From Tetraselmis striata (taxonomy: Eukaryota; Chlorophyta; Chlorodendrophyceae; Chlorodendrales; Chlorodendraceae), in the NCBI GenBank assembly GCA_006384855.1, contig VCJN01002014.1, positions 47,275 through 111,274 on the forward strand: a DNA stretch of 64,000 nucleotides, read 5' to 3'. A model generated the notes under the pieces. It did not search any database and was not told where the DNA came from. It saw nothing but the letters and a program-made list of their open reading frames with translations. Shown here piece after piece: positions 1 to 12,551 of this stretch. The position numbers and the translations under genes are program-made. Numbering within the stretch: the stretch's first letter is position 1; every line of letters starts with the position of its first letter.

Positions 1-660
1 ATGTATGTTATTGGAGAAGTGTATGAAACCGCCTGGCAGTATATTAATACTGGATGACAAACCCACGCAAGCTGCACAAGGCTAAATGCATGTTATTGGA
101 GAAGTGTATGAAAATCGCCTGGCAGTATATTTGTATTGGATATATCAATATTGGATGACGAACCCACGCTGCACAAGGCAAAATGTATTTTATTGGAGAT
201 GTGTATGAAAATCGCCTGGCAGTATATTGGAGTACGAGCCCAAGCAAGCTGCACACGGCTAAATGTATGTTATTGGAGAAGTGTATGAAACCGCCTAGCA
301 GTATATTGGATGACGAGCCCACACAACCTGCACAAGGCAAACTGGTTGTTATTGGAGAAGTGTATAAATCGCCTGGTAGTATAATGGATGACGAACCCAT
401 GCAAGCGGCACAAGGCAAAATGTATGTTATTGGAGAAGTGTATGAAAATCGCCTGGCAGCATATTGGATGACAAACCCACGCTAGCTGCACAAGGCAAAA
501 TGCATGTTATTGGAAAAGTGAAAAAAGCGCCTGGCAGTATATTGGATGACGAACCCATGCAAGCGGCACAAGGCAAAATGTATGTTATTGGAGAAGTGTA
601 TGAAAATCGCCTGGCAGTATATTGGATGACAAACCCACGCTAGCTGCACAAGGCAAAATG
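1..660. repeat. Tandem satellite, ~80-bp unit, about 8 copies
   Basis: A unit containing 'cgcctggcagtatattgga' recurs near 31, 113, 210, 291, 367, 449, 528 and 607, so the spacing is 76-97 bp. Each unit also carries 'ttattggagaagtgtatga' and 'gcacaaggcaaaatg'. The open frames here come from the periodicity and are not genes. The array probably continues beyond the left edge of the window. Confidence 0.93.
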
Positions 661-1108
661 TATATATTGATAGAGTGTAGAAACTAATGTTGCGTCTATG
701 TGATGACCTATGAATACTATATATCTGCGAGATACCCTGTGTGCGATGAGACAAGACGCCGCATGGATCGACGCAGTGTTACCTATTAAATCCATAATGC
801 AACAGCGAACTAAATATCTGCGTGTGCAGTACTGCCATTAAATGAAACTTAGTAGTTTTATCAAAGGCACATATATTATCCATTCACTCGAGTTTGACCC
901 GCTCATGACAAGTTCATACAAAGATGCACTCGGTAGCATTGCCTGAATGCATGTTCATGGCAGCGTACCCTTAGATAATCACATTGGGAATACCTCTAAA
1001 GACGGCTCCCCTCATTTTTTAAGGTTCAGGGCTACATACTTACGTTACTGTGTTACTCAGTTACGTCAAGGCGTCGCCTCCCTGTTCTTTTCATTTGGCT
1101 AGGCGATG
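661..1108. other. Intergenic, no gene seen
   Basis: AT-rich unique sequence between the satellite and the 3' end of the minus-strand armadillo-like gene. It should contain that gene's 3' UTR. I see no convincing coding frame and no clear TGTAA signal on the minus strand. Confidence 0.5.
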
Positions 1109-3530
1109 TTATGAGAGAAGGGCAGAGAAAGAGGGGCGAAGAGGAGGGGGAGGGGGCATGACCTTGTACATCTGCATGAGCTTGGTGTAGTTGGGCAGCA
1201 TGGCGCAGTTGAGCAGCACCTGGCGGGCGTGCCACCGCGCGTGGTCACCCTTGATGGTGAGCAGCGGCGTGAGGTAACGCACGCCTTGCTCCTTGATGAT
1301 GGTCACCTTGTTGTTGTCGCTGAGGGAGAGTAGGCGCAGGCAGCCCGCCGCGTTGGTCGTCGCCTCCGCCTGCCCCGGCTCCAGCTTTTTCTTCTTGCCC
1401 TTCCCCTTCTTCCCCTTTTTGCCCTTCTTCCCTTTCTGCGCGCACGTGGGCGGTGCAGCGTGAGGTACTAAGCAAGGCTGCGAGGTCAGCAATCGATGTT
1501 TCGGAATTTCTGGGAACAAGCATTTAGCATTTATAATTTGGGGCGAAACACTACTCAACATACAAAACGCTGGGGCATATTAAGGCTGCTAATAAGGTCC
1601 AATATCAGCGTTTCTGTACACCGATCCACAAAAACTCGGTTTTTGCACAGCGCCACGTGAGAGCCAGACAACAATACGTTAACCACTCCATCAGCACAAA
1701 TCGGCCGCTCACGGGCCGGGCAAGCGATCTTAGATGCCCCACTTTTAGATCCTGTGTCCGGGCAACCGCAAGCGGAAAACTGGAAAGTGTGCCAGTGATA
1801 GCGCGGCGATAAATCGCAAGGGTCCCTGACGTACAAACTGTGAGTTCATACGATCATGGAGTGCGAAGAGGTAGATAGACCCGAAAGGGGTTGTTTGCGG
1901 GTATGAAGAAGGGCGGTCGGCGTCGGTCGGTGCCCCTATGTATCTTGAGCTGGCAGCCAGCGTAGCGCGTCATATCCGGTACTGTATACACTGTTCCAAC
2001 AAAAAACTGCTCAAATACGTTTGTGAGCCACGGGAGAGCTCAATCAATCCCACAAAGCCATTACCAAGGCGATGCTGTAAATCCTTGAATTAAAGAAAGG
2101 GCCCCGGAGTGCGAGGGAGAGATTGAGCGCACCACATCCGGGGGCGGAGGGTTGTTCATGTCAATCTCGGGCAGCGGCCCCTCCGCGCCCTCACACAGCC
2201 GCACTAACGGCCCAATCGCTCCTGCCTGCATGGACCAGCGCCGCAGAACACAGCGTCAGCGCTGGTGCGATTCATGCAAGAGGACCCGTGGACGGGAGGG
2301 AGTTTAGCGCGGTGTGTCTGACTCTCCAGACGGTGTAAAAGACAGAACAAGACCCCCGAATCCTTTCAATCTTGTAGGGTTTGGCTCTCAGCAGCCATCA
2401 ACCAAAATACGGTTGCCGACACGGTAACAATAACACTGCGAGCAAGAAACGGCCCTGCCTGCCAGAGGTCGAATCTAGAAACAACTATAGCATAACTATA
2501 GCACACGTGCTTACATGTTCTTATAAGCAAGACCAATTCAGAAGGGTTATCGAATTTGCTCCGCCGGCACATGTGTGCCAACATCAAAAACATCTCAACA
2601 ACAATGCATAGAAAATCCATTGTTGGATGATAGATTCGGAATGTGCTTTATGGATGGAATAATTGGATTCTGTGGAATGTAATATGTGGCGATTGGCACA
2701 CGTTGGATTGGGCAAATGTCAGTATCAGAATAAGTTGATATGGACCTCGCGAAACCCGCCCCCCTTTGGCTGCCTCGAGGACAGAGCACACTGGCGGGGC
2801 AGAGCGGCCGCCACCCACCCGGGCCACAATCTCCACGCGCTGCATCACCCGCGCCTTCATCTCCTCGTCCAGCAGCGCCTCCTCCAGAATGATCGCCTCC
2901 TGAGTCTCGTCGCCCACGGCCCACGCCGGCGGCGCGTCCTTCGCGGACTCGCCCGGGAGCATCGCGCCCGTCGGCGCCATCGCGAAATCTGCACGCGACG
3001 AGTGGGGACAGCCGGGAGGGTCGCATGGGTCAGCGCGCAGACTGAGCGGTATAGGTCACTGCGGCGGAGCACCACAATCTATTCCATCTGACACCTCTGG
3101 AAACATGTCAGGCAGTTACAGCTATACCGTCTTCTACAGCGCCACTATAACATTTCCTTAAATATAAATGAGGTCTCATTGTTTGCGTCCTTCAGGAAAA
3201 GTGAGCATCATCCTCTACCGGATTAGTTAGGATCGGGAGCTAACGAAAGATAGCATGAATTATAGGGGGACTGCGCCAATTTCACGCCTCCAGCAGAGGG
3301 TCTCAATGGAGGCAATTAACGCCGTAAACCGCAAAAGAATGGCCCGAAGTACATACGAACATACATACATACATACATACATACATACATACATACGTAC
3401 ATATATGATGTAGACATACATCATTAGATTATCTGTTCATTTATTCATCTATGTGTGTATGGCAGGCTTTAGCTGCTCCCTCAACCGGGATGCAGTGATG
3501 CTCTCCAGCCACCCACAGCTCCATTTAAGG

Positions 3531-3566
<36 letters not shown>

Positions 3567-6500
3567 GTGTGTTTGTGTCTGTAGCTGTATTATCTTGTGA
3601 CGCAGGCGGCCGCTGAGCAAGATGAGCTTGTTATTGGAGCTGTCAAGAAATCCAGAGATCTGACAAGTCGCTGGGTCGACAGCGTTCAGGGACGGGTGGG
3701 GCGCCGAGGGTGTGTTGGGGCACAGGGGGGGGGGGGGGGGGGAGAGCGTACTGTCTGGCTGAGCCACGGCGCTGCCGTCCTCGCCCTCCCCCAGCTTATC
3801 CTTCAGTACCTGATCCGCCGCCGCGTTTTCCTCCGGTGTCCGGTGCGGGAGTGTCACCCAGCGCAGCGCCCCGGCGCCAGCGGCCTTCCCCTGGTAATGC
3901 ATATACCCCAGGTGGAAGCGGTGGTCAGAGCGGCATGCCAGTGGAGGCTCAGAACCCAGGGCTGTGAGCCGGTCCAAGGAGCAGCCACAAGAACGCAGCC
4001 GTGGGGCAGGAGAGCGTTTGCGTTGGGAGAAAGACATCAGAAAAGGAAGAAATTTATCGCAGCATTTCTCATGGTTGAATGCGAGGGAGAATTGCCATGA
4101 TCAGCGAAGATGGTTTCGGAGCATTGTTACACGTAAATTGAGTGCAAATAATAACACAACATCCCTGCATTTCCAATTAATGTACCATGCATATCAAGAC
4201 TTCACCATACGAAGCGAAGATGGTTTCGGAGCATTATAACACCTAAATCGGGTGTAAATAACGCTACATCTACATTTTGAGTGAATTCATCATGCGTATC
4301 AAAAGGGAGAGACTTTCTACGAAGTGAAGATGGTTTCGGAGCAACAGAGCACCTCAAATGAGTGTAAATAACGCTGCATCCCTACAATTCATCACGCATA
4401 TCAAAAGGGAGAGACTTTATACGAAGTGAAGTTAGTTTCGGAGCAATGCAACACCTAAATGAAGTGCAATAACGCCACATCCCCTATATTTCTAGTGAAT
4501 GTACTGAGCGTATGGAGAAACTTCATACGAAGCGAAAGATGGTTTCGGAGCATTGTAACACCTAAATCGAGTGCAAATAACGCCACATCCCCTACATTTT
4601 AGTGCATGTACCATGCATGTCAAGATAGACTTCATACAAAGCGAAGATGGTTTCGGAGCATTGATACACCTGAATCGAGTGCAAATAATGTTGCACGCTA
4701 CATTTATACTGAATGTACCATGCATATCAAGAGAGACTACATCATACAAAGCGAAGATGGTTTTGGAACATCATATCACTTAAAACGAGTGTAAATAACG
4801 CTACATCCATACATTTTTATTGAATGTATCATGCGTATCAAGGGGGGATAGACTTTATACAAAGTGAAGATGGTTTCGGAGCATTGTAACACCTAAATCG
4901 AGTGCAATTAACGCTACACCCCTGTATTTCTAGTGCATGCACCATGCATGTCTAGATAGGCTCCATACGAAAGCGAACGATGGTTTCGTAGCATTGATAA
5001 CACCTAAATCGAGTGTAAATAATGCTACACCCTTGTACATTTCTAGTGAATGTACCATGCATATCAAGAGGCTCCATACAAAACGAAAGTAGTTCAGGAG
5101 CATCGTAACTCGGGTGTGGACAATGCTACACCCCCTACATATCCAGTATATTTACCATGCATATCAAGAGAGACTTCTTGCGAAGCGAAGGTGGTTTCGG
5201 AGCATAAAAACACGGAATTTGGCTGTTGATGACGACACCCCCGCTATCTTTCCATTGATGATGCAATGGGGACATATATACTATCTATATACAAGCACAG
5301 CGGGAGTAGTGAAGGAGCATCTATCTACACCAAATAGGCGCACGTACCGTTTCATAGGTTTGGGGGGTCCGACAAATAATAGTTTCTATTCCAGCATTAA
5401 GTCGGACAAATGGCATGATGTTCGTGATATATTCTTATACATTTCATGCTATATATTGTTGTCCGCTCTTCGCGGTGGGTAGATGGCGGGGGTTTCAACT
5501 ATGAAATACCGCAACGCAAAGCGTGGTTACAGCATCAAAACGCTGCTGCCCTCAACCTCGCTCCGCATCAGTGTTACTTAGCATATGGCGAGCCAATTCA
5601 GGTGTGAAGGCGGGAACACGCTCAAAGGGAAAGGAGAGAAGACGCATAAGACGGGCAGGTGGGAATCGCCGCACCACAAAGTCAATGCGCTCGTTCCCCA
5701 GAAGCTTCGTGACGTGCTCGATGCCGTTGCAGTTCAGGAAGCGCGCCTTGGCATCCTGCAGCAGCCGGCAAGGCGGCACGGCCTCAGCCGCCGTGTGCCC
5801 CACCTCATGCACAACGGCGGATGGAGCAGCCCAGAAGGGCTGTGCGCATGTGCAGGCAAGGGCGGTGCCATCTGCCACAGGGGCAACGCATGCGCCGTGC
5901 GGAGCTCTTGTCGCACCGCGGGTCCCCTCCTCATCAGCACGCTCAGTGCTTCCAGCGCTGCAGACTTGGCGACGGGGAGGTAGTAGCGCTGCTTGCAGAC
6001 CTATCAGGCGCAGCGGAGATCAGAGTGCAAGTCCTGTCCGCCCATGGCTAGCGCCCCCACAGCCCAAACATACACAGGCGGGGAGGGGGATTGGGCACTG
6101 CCGCGGTACGGCCGGCACGTGAGAGGTGAAGTGCGCAAGCCCCACCTGCACGAGACCCTCAATCACGTTGCAGTCAATAAGCTTTCGATGGCACGCCTGT
6201 ATTGCCACCACGTGCAGCATGAGGTCAGCTGAGCGCAGTTCCTGGCCTGCATTTCACCCAGACCGCCGTCGCCCCCCGCATTCAGCCCCCACTTAGCCCT
6301 GGTGGAACGAGAGAAAGAAAGGGGGGAAGGGAGAGGGGGGCGGGGGGGGGGGGGGGGGGGGGGAGGGGAGGCGCTCGCCTCCATGTTGGCCTGATCAACG
6401 GAGGTACCACCGGAAGAGGGGGGTGGCGGAGCCTGGCACAGGTTGGCCATCACCACCACCGCATCTGCCGCCGCGTTGCGGCCGCCCATCATTGGCATGT

Positions 6501-8773
6501 CCATGCACAGCCGGATGAGGTCCACCAGGTACTTGAAGTCAAATTCCTGCCAATGCACAAACCGGGGAGTAGAGGGCAACGCGGTGAGAGGTAAGGGGGG
6601 GGGGGGGGGAGTGCAGTGCCCCCGCCGCCCGGGCATGACAGGGATTCAGGCGAGGTTGGCTGGGTAGGCAGAGGGACGGTGAGGACGAGGTTGTGTGATG
6701 CTGGTAGGGAGCGTTGTGGCCTGGGGCTGACCTTGAGGATGAACTTCATGACGCGGGGCCTCGTGTCAGGGCTCACCACCAGCAGCCGGAGAAGCGCTGC
6801 GCAGAGGGAGGAGGAGGGGGAGGGGGCGGTGGCGGAACGGATGTCAGGGCCAGCAGGCCAAGCTCTGTGGATTGGGGGTCAGGGCGGCCAAGGGTGCATG
6901 TCGGGGTCAGGGCGCGGGTGCTCACACACGCAGGCGGCGGAGCAGCTGGTGCTGCCGTGCAAGAGGCCGCTCAGGAGGCTGTTGATCGGGTTGGGCCTGC
7001 AGCCCAGCATGGTGTCGCGCTGCTGCTCCGTGTCGACCAGGCACGTGAGGATGCCGGCGGCGGGCGTCACGTCCGCAGGGTTGCTGCTGCCCATCACGCT
7101 CACGCACGTCTGCAGGGGCATGGGACGCATGCATCAGGGCACGGCAAGCACGCGAGGAAGATTTATATGTGTACATATATGTGGCAAAGATACATATATG
7201 TACATATGCATATATGGCATACATATATATATATATATATACATATAGATGGCATACATATATATATGGCATACCTACATACATACATACATACATATAT
7301 ATGTATGTATGTATATAATATATATGATGTATGCCATCTATATACATACGTATATGTATATACATGTATGTATACATGGCATACATGTATGGCATATTGC
7401 AGGAGAAAATATATATGCATATATGGCATGGGGGCAGCTACGGGTGAACGCTATGGCTGGAAAGCCGGGGGGGGCGGGGGGGGCGGTAGGATGTGGCACA
7501 GCACACAAGCACACCTCCAGGATGCCGGCCTTGATGACCTCATCGCGCTTCTTCTTTGTCTTCTTGTCGTTGGGCCACACATGCTGCCATATGTACATGC
7601 CGGCCTGAGGAGTGCGCGGGCCGGGGGAAAGCGGTGCGGCGTGGATTCAGGCAGACGTGTAGACGGATGTTGCAGCCCCCCCCCCCCCCCCCCCCCCCAA
7701 CACACACCTCTCCCCACATGGTTCCTGCCCTGCGTCCTGCCACCCCACCGCACTCGCCCTCCTGACCCCTACCGCCCCCTGTCAGCAGCCGAGCGTGCAG
7801 CTGCGCAATGTCGGTGCATGCGATTGCCCCGACAGCCCTCATGCTAGCCCGGGTCTGCTCTCCAGGCCGCAGGTGACAGCCAACCGCCCGCCTCTTCGCA
7901 CCAGTCCAGTACGTTCGCAACCATGCCCGAGCAGGGGGGGGAGGGGGGCAATCATGCTGCGCACAGTGCTTGACCTGGCGGGATCCGACCCTGTGGTAGC
8001 TGCCTGGGAGGGGGGGAATGAGTGCCATGTTGCCGGACCCGCCCCCAGAATATCGATGGCTCACCACACCGCAGCGCGAGGAAGGCCGGCGGGAGAGGAG
8101 GCGGAGCGGGAGGAGGAAGGACGGGGAGAGTAGGAGGACTACAGATGGGAGAATGGCTCGAGTGGCCGCTAGAGTTCGGATGGCGGCCCGTATGCATCCC
8201 AAGTGCGCTGCACTTGTACAGTACAGGCAATTGGAGAAATTCTGCTTTGACCCAATGCCTCTGCGCATTTAATCACTCTATAACTGTAATCCAGGAACGA
8301 AGCGTACACACGGCGATAGGTGGAGATAAAGAGCAAAAGAGAGTGAGGGCAGGTCTGTAGAGAATGAGGGAGTGTGCACGGGGAAAAGGATTCCGGGAGG
8401 AGATGATTATACCTGGACACAAAAGGTATATCAAATGGGGTGCCCCCCCCCCCCCCCCCCCCCCCCCGCCCCCGCCGGGGGCCGCCCCTCTTCCCACCAT
8501 TTGAAGTACGCACAACATGTCCGGCACGATTGAGTGGAATGCAGGACTGCCTACGAGACGGCTCGCGTGCGCAACACACGTGGCGCTCTGCCCCCCCCCC
8601 CCTCCCCCTCCCCCCATCCTTACCTGCTGCTTGGTGACCTTGGGCTCGGTGGGAGTCCCCTTGAACGCCTCGCACAGCCCCACTAGGTTCTGGGTCAGCG
8701 CGTAAAACTCGTCCGACATCCAGTTCAGCCGCCCTGCCTGCGCCTTCTTCTTGCCGCCTCCCTTCTTCGGCAT
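1109..8773 (-). CDS. Armadillo-like helical repeat protein, multi-exon
   Basis: Exons with consistent phase read on the minus strand: 8773-8624 (start MPKKGGGKKK), 7604-7515, 7109-6926, 6796-6732, 6546-6408, 6228-6146, 5988-5917, 5755-5675, a less certain exon near 3960-3750, 2988-2819, and 1435-1109 (stop). The protein has a Lys/Gly-rich N-terminus, then helical leucine-rich segments typical of ARM/HEAT folds, for example SLLRLLVVSPDTRPRVMKF, GIEHVTKLLGNERIDF and GVRYLTPLLTIKG. A second Lys/Gly block (KGKKGKKGKKGKGKKKK) follows near the C-terminus. Such proteins are usually protein-binding scaffolds, but no partner or pathway can be read here. The first intron (~1 kb) and the 5675-3960 interval may hide further exons. 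Introns carry a 110-bp satellite, AT microsatellites and long G/C tracts. The fold call is moderately sure; the exon set is incomplete. Confidence 0.6.
3358..3398. repeat. (ACAT)n microsatellite
   Basis: About ten 'acat' units in a row within an intron of the armadillo-like gene. Confidence 0.9.
3533..3563. repeat. (TC)n microsatellite
   Basis: About 15 'tc' units in the same intron. Confidence 0.9.
4095..5245. repeat. Intronic satellite, ~110-bp unit, about 11 copies
   Basis: The motif 'gaagatggtttcggagcatt' recurs with variants near 4109, 4219, 4329, 4430, 4538, 4647, 4757, 4869, 4979, 5090 and 5190. Copies are joined by 'aacacctaaatcgagtgcaa' and 'gaatgtaccatgcatatcaa'. The period is near 110 bp and divergence is moderate. 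The array lies inside a long intron of the minus-strand armadillo-like gene, between the 5755-5675 exon and the next one. It is unrelated in sequence to the 80-bp satellite at the window start. Confidence 0.93.
7165..7400. repeat. AT-rich microsatellite-like block
   Basis: Interleaved 'atat', 'acat' and 'atatggcatac' units between the 7604-7515 and 7109-6926 exons of the minus-strand gene, so it is intronic. The Tyr/Ile/His-rich open frames here are artefacts of this composition. Confidence 0.9.
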
Positions 8774-9525
8774 CCTGCGCTATTTTACTTCGGCGGCTGT
8801 CGCGACTGCAGTGCCGCTGGCTGGGAAGCGCCAACTGGCTTGGGTCAAGAAGCGAACGAACACCTCGGCGAGTGAGTGAGTCGGCGGCGGCACGTAGGGG
8901 GGAGGAAGGTCCTCACCACAGACCCAGCGCCTCCCTCGACCGCGCGATGTTAAGCTAGAGCTGGGGGCGAGGGCGCAGCCTGGGCTACTTCTTGCGAAGT
9001 CTCTGAAATCTCTGAAGTTTTTAAAGATGTCTCAGCGCAGCGGGGCCGCCATGTGCCCCCATCCCTGGAGGAAGGCTGCCGGTACTACACGCGCGGCGGC
9101 ATGCCGCCCGCAAACCGCTCGCGCCTCCTGGCACGAGTACAGGGTTTTTATGTCATACCCTAGAAAACCGAAGCAAATACCCTAATATAAACCTTATTAC
9201 CCCATCACGACCTATGGTGCTGTCCGCCCGCGGCGGGCCGCCCGTCGGTTCGCTCGCGGCGCGGTTGGATGAGCGCGCAAGGTGCCGTCGCGAGCGGATC
9301 AACAGCTCGTACAGAGCAGCGCCCACTGCGAACTACGGCCAGTGGTAGTCTCGACGGGGCGACTGTTCCTGCAGAATAATAGCACTGTCCTTCATCTCAT
9401 CAGACTTCCGCGTGGGCACGTGCCGGCGTTGGGCCGTCGGGGATCGCAGGGTAGCGGCAGCTCAGCGGGCTCGCTGATCACTCGCTGCCAAACAGCACAG
9501 CAAACCGCCGCTGCCGCTGGGGACG
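8774..9525. promoter_or_regulatory. Divergent intergenic region between two genes
   Basis: This 752-bp stretch separates the start codons of the minus-strand armadillo-like gene (8773) and the plus-strand glycosyltransferase (9526). It must hold both 5' UTRs and promoters, so a shared bidirectional promoter is possible. I see no clear TATA box at a convincing distance. The role is inferred from gene arrangement only. Confidence 0.5.
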
Positions 9526-10969
9526 ATGCGGCCAATGTTGCGTTGCGCGCTGTTGGCGCTGTTGGCGCCGTGGATCTCGTTGACGGCGGCCGCCGCGGCG
9601 GCAGTCGAGCCCAGCAGTGTCCTGTACACCGTGTTCCCGGCGCCTGTGCGGACGGAGCGCCACCTGGACCGGGTGGAGGCCATCATGGATACCTGGGGCG
9701 CGGGGCAGAGCGTGGTGGTGGTGTCGGGGGAGTCAGGGCAGCAGCAACCAGTGCACGGCGCGCCGGTGTGGCACGTCCCTGATGTCACTGGCAAGATCAG
9801 CGAGGCAAGCATGCGGATCTACCTGCAACGCGCTATGCAGGAAAAGTGCGCCCCCTCGCCATGCCCCCCCCCTGTGCGCGCCACATGCATGCGGGACCAG
9901 AGGGCGGTTGGCTGCTGGCCCACGTGGCTGAGCAACAGCCGCGGCGCCGCTGCGGCAGGTGGGACTGGCTGATGCGCGTGGATGACATGGCGGTGGTGCT
10001 GCCTCCCAACCTGCTCAAGCTGCTGGAGGTCTACAACGCCTCGCGCCCTGTGCTGCTGGGCTCCAAGCTGGTCCTGCCGGGGACAAGCAATGTGTATTTC
10101 ACAGGTGGCCAAATGCGCCGCGCCTTGCCTATCGGCTCGCTTGACTCAGCATGCTGAGGCGATTACTCAGCAGAGAGGGAGGACAGGGGAATGCTGCAGG
10201 CCTTTGTGTATTCTGATTGCTGACGGCTCTGTGTCCTGCGCTACTCCGCGCCTAGGCGGCCCAGGCTGGGTGATCAGCCGCAGCGCAGTGCAGCTGTTTC
10301 TGGACAACTGGTGCCCGCCCTCAGGCAGCTGGTACCGCGACACGGTGTTCGACATCCAGATGCACGCCTGCCTGGCAAACCAGCTGGGCGCGCAGGTGGA
10401 GAGCCCGCGCGACGAGGTGAACGGCGTGGGCGCCAAGTTCAACACATACGGCCCCATCCGGTCCTTTCACGGCCCGTACGACAACTGGTTCCAAAACTAC
10501 AAGCGCGCCGCCAACGAGCACATTTTCAACGGCGCCGCCTGCTGTGCGCGGTACCCGGTGTCGTTCTACTACATAGAGGCCGGCGAAATTGTGAGCAGCG
10601 CCTGCCCCCCCATCCATGGCGCTGGAATGCCACCTCCTCTGAACGCAACAGCACTTTAGGCCCAAAGCTCTCATACATCCAGTGACATGACGGCCGGCTT
10701 GCCCTCGCCGGTGTGCCTCCTGTCTCAGCCTGCTTCATCTTCGCCTGCTGACCGCGGATCTGATGACTTGTGGGTGCCGTTGCCTGCAGCGATCCATCTA
10801 CAGCTTGTTAATGGAGCCCAGGAAGTGGCAGCGGATGAGCGCCCAGCAGAAGCTGGACATGCTGGGGTCGGATGTGTCGCCGTACTCGGGAAAGCCCACA
10901 GGCCCGGACGACCCCGTGCTGGACTTCCTCACCAACGATTTGCGGGTGTACGGTGTGTATGGGCATTGA
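9526..10969 (+). CDS. Fringe/C1GALT-like glycosyltransferase (GT31 type), copy A
   Basis: Four exons: 9526-9845, 9959-10104, 10256-10590, 10790-10969; 326 aa. The N-terminus (MRPMLRCALLALLAPWISL) is a signal peptide or signal anchor, so the enzyme should face the ER/Golgi lumen. Motifs in order: DTWG (~residue 56), a DxD-type metal/nucleotide-sugar site in WDWLMRVDD, GGPGWVISRSAV matching the Gly-rich loop of fringe and core-1 galactosyltransferases, and RDTVFDIQMHACL at the position of their EDV-type acidic motif. Family members add a hexose or GlcNAc to O-linked or fucose-linked glycans; donor and acceptor cannot be told here. A TGTAA lies 35 bp after the TGA stop. A paralogue with the same exon plan lies at 53950-52142 on the other strand. 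Confidence 0.85.
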
Positions 10970-11003
10970 GGGCCGCAGAGGGCTGGGGACGCAGCAAGAC
11001 AGG

Positions 11004-11008
11004 TGTAA
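11004..11008 (+). terminator. TGTAA poly(A) signal of glycosyltransferase copy A
   Basis: TGTAA 35 bp after the stop at 10969. Green-algal mRNAs use this motif as the poly(A) signal. Paralogue B has the same motif 43 bp past its stop. Confidence 0.6.
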
Positions 11009-11009
11009 C

Positions 11010-12089
11010 CAAGGCCGGACAAGATGCCACGTCATGCCTAGGAGCATGCATTGGAAGCGGTCATGAATGGGTGGCGTGACAAGTCAGATGCCGTGAATGA
11101 GTGGCTGGTTGTCTGAAGAGAACTTTGGGCACCTGCACAGGAGGGCGCTGACAGAGTTGTGTAGGAGATGTCCTGCCACAGAGTAGTAACAGTGGTGCCG
11201 GTGAAGATGCCGCTGCACTCCCCGGAGCAGCTGGGCGGGAGATGCTGAAAATACTGGTCGCTGTGAGGAACAGCCCCGGCTGCCTCCCCCAGTCTCTAAG
11301 AAACACAGTTCATTTCTAGACGGCCCCAGGCACGGTCCCAGGTCTGCTGGCAGTTGGGCTCCCTCACGGACCCAACTGCCACTTACCAGTGATTGCAACT
11401 ATATTTTTTTCTAACAATTCTTGGCCTTGGTCTTCTCTTGCCTCATCCTTCATCTTCGCAGAAAATCAGTGTGGCCCTGGCCCAAAGGCCACCACCAAAA
11501 ATGCCACGTGCTTATCAGGCTGATGGCCGCTGGGGCGCAGATGTGATGCCTCCCCGGATGGCCGCCTTGATCATGGTGGAGCGCTGTGTACTGTCGTACC
11601 GGTCCGCTGAACGCAGTCATACTTTCCTTGGAGCTACTCACTGCTTCGATATCGATACTAGACTAGTGTTGCGGTCAGACTGACGGAGCGCCGAGCAGAC
11701 CCGGGAATCATTCTGGCCAGCAAGTTTACCTGCACAGCGGATGTGGACGCCGGGCAGCATCCATGATTATGGTAGACGGTGCTACAATGGTAGTAACTCC
11801 AGGAACAGACACCCATCAGGAGCCTCACAATGAAGCAAAATGATCTGCACTGAAGCAAACCGGACCCTAACCATTGAGGCTTCAAGGCCCTGCGAGCAAG
11901 GACATTCACGTCGCCAGCTGACCGTATATCCCGTCTGATGGGATCTTGAACAGTGGCGTTGTCATTAAAAGCCTGTATAAGAAAAACGGTTTCCTGAAGA
12001 ACATACAATATATATATATATCATCCAGGTATGATGATTATCCCTATAATGTGCCAAATAAAGCGACACATAATCAGCATCGCAACATT
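11010..12089. other. Intergenic, no supported gene
   Basis: Short frames only. One at 11393-11683 (96 aa) starts with a hydrophobic stretch resembling a signal peptide, but it has no recognisable domain, no intron structure and no paralogue. I do not call it a gene. Confidence 0.4.
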
Positions 12090-12168
12090 ATTGTCATGCG
12101 GCGCTCACCTGATTATGTGTCGCTTTACTTTGCACATGTAAATATTATTACACGTCATCGTAATGTTT

Positions 12169-12230
<62 letters not shown>

Positions 12231-12551
12231 ACATATAAAGTACAGCACAGGCACATACAGCAGTCCCAAAATAAACATCATCCACGTATCATCATCAAAT
12301 CATATATAGCGCAAGTACTCTCGCGTTGCTGTATTTATATTCGTTTAATATCGCCGAGAATTTACTGTCATTTTTTCCAATTTTACTAGCGTTACGGTGC
12401 GTCGCGCGTCCGATCAGCCGGCAGGAACGTCGGCACACCGCCGGCACCTCAGGAGCACGCCTACTTCACTACTTGCGACCGGGGCGCGCGTTGTCACGAC
12501 GCTGCCCGCCAAACCACACACCAGACTCGTCACATCAGACAACAGCTCATA
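12090..12551. repeat. Segmental tandem duplication, unit 1
   Basis: This unit runs from 'attgtcatgcggcgctcacc' to 'catcagacaacagctcata'. It matches 12552-13054 along its length, including the GC-rich block 'cgtcgcgcgtccgatcagcc'. Unit 1 holds an (AC)n expansion that unit 2 lacks, and unit 2 holds a 114-bp insertion that unit 1 lacks. Confidence 0.88.
12171..12228. repeat. (AC)n microsatellite
   Basis: About 29 uninterrupted AC units inside duplication unit 1. Confidence 0.97.

Noticed and set aside
1-660. CRISPR-like array at the window start
   Set aside because: The whole ~80-bp unit repeats without unique spacers and the genome is eukaryotic; it is a satellite.
6714-7847. 377-codon plus-strand frame rich in Gly, Tyr, Ile and Pro
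   Set aside because: It runs antisense through exons and introns of the armadillo-like gene and stays open through AT microsatellites and G/C runs. It is an artefact of low complexity.
11393-11683. 96-codon frame with signal-peptide-like start
   Set aside because: Isolated, without homologue, splice structure or poly(A) signal; the hydrophobic start may be chance from T-rich DNA.
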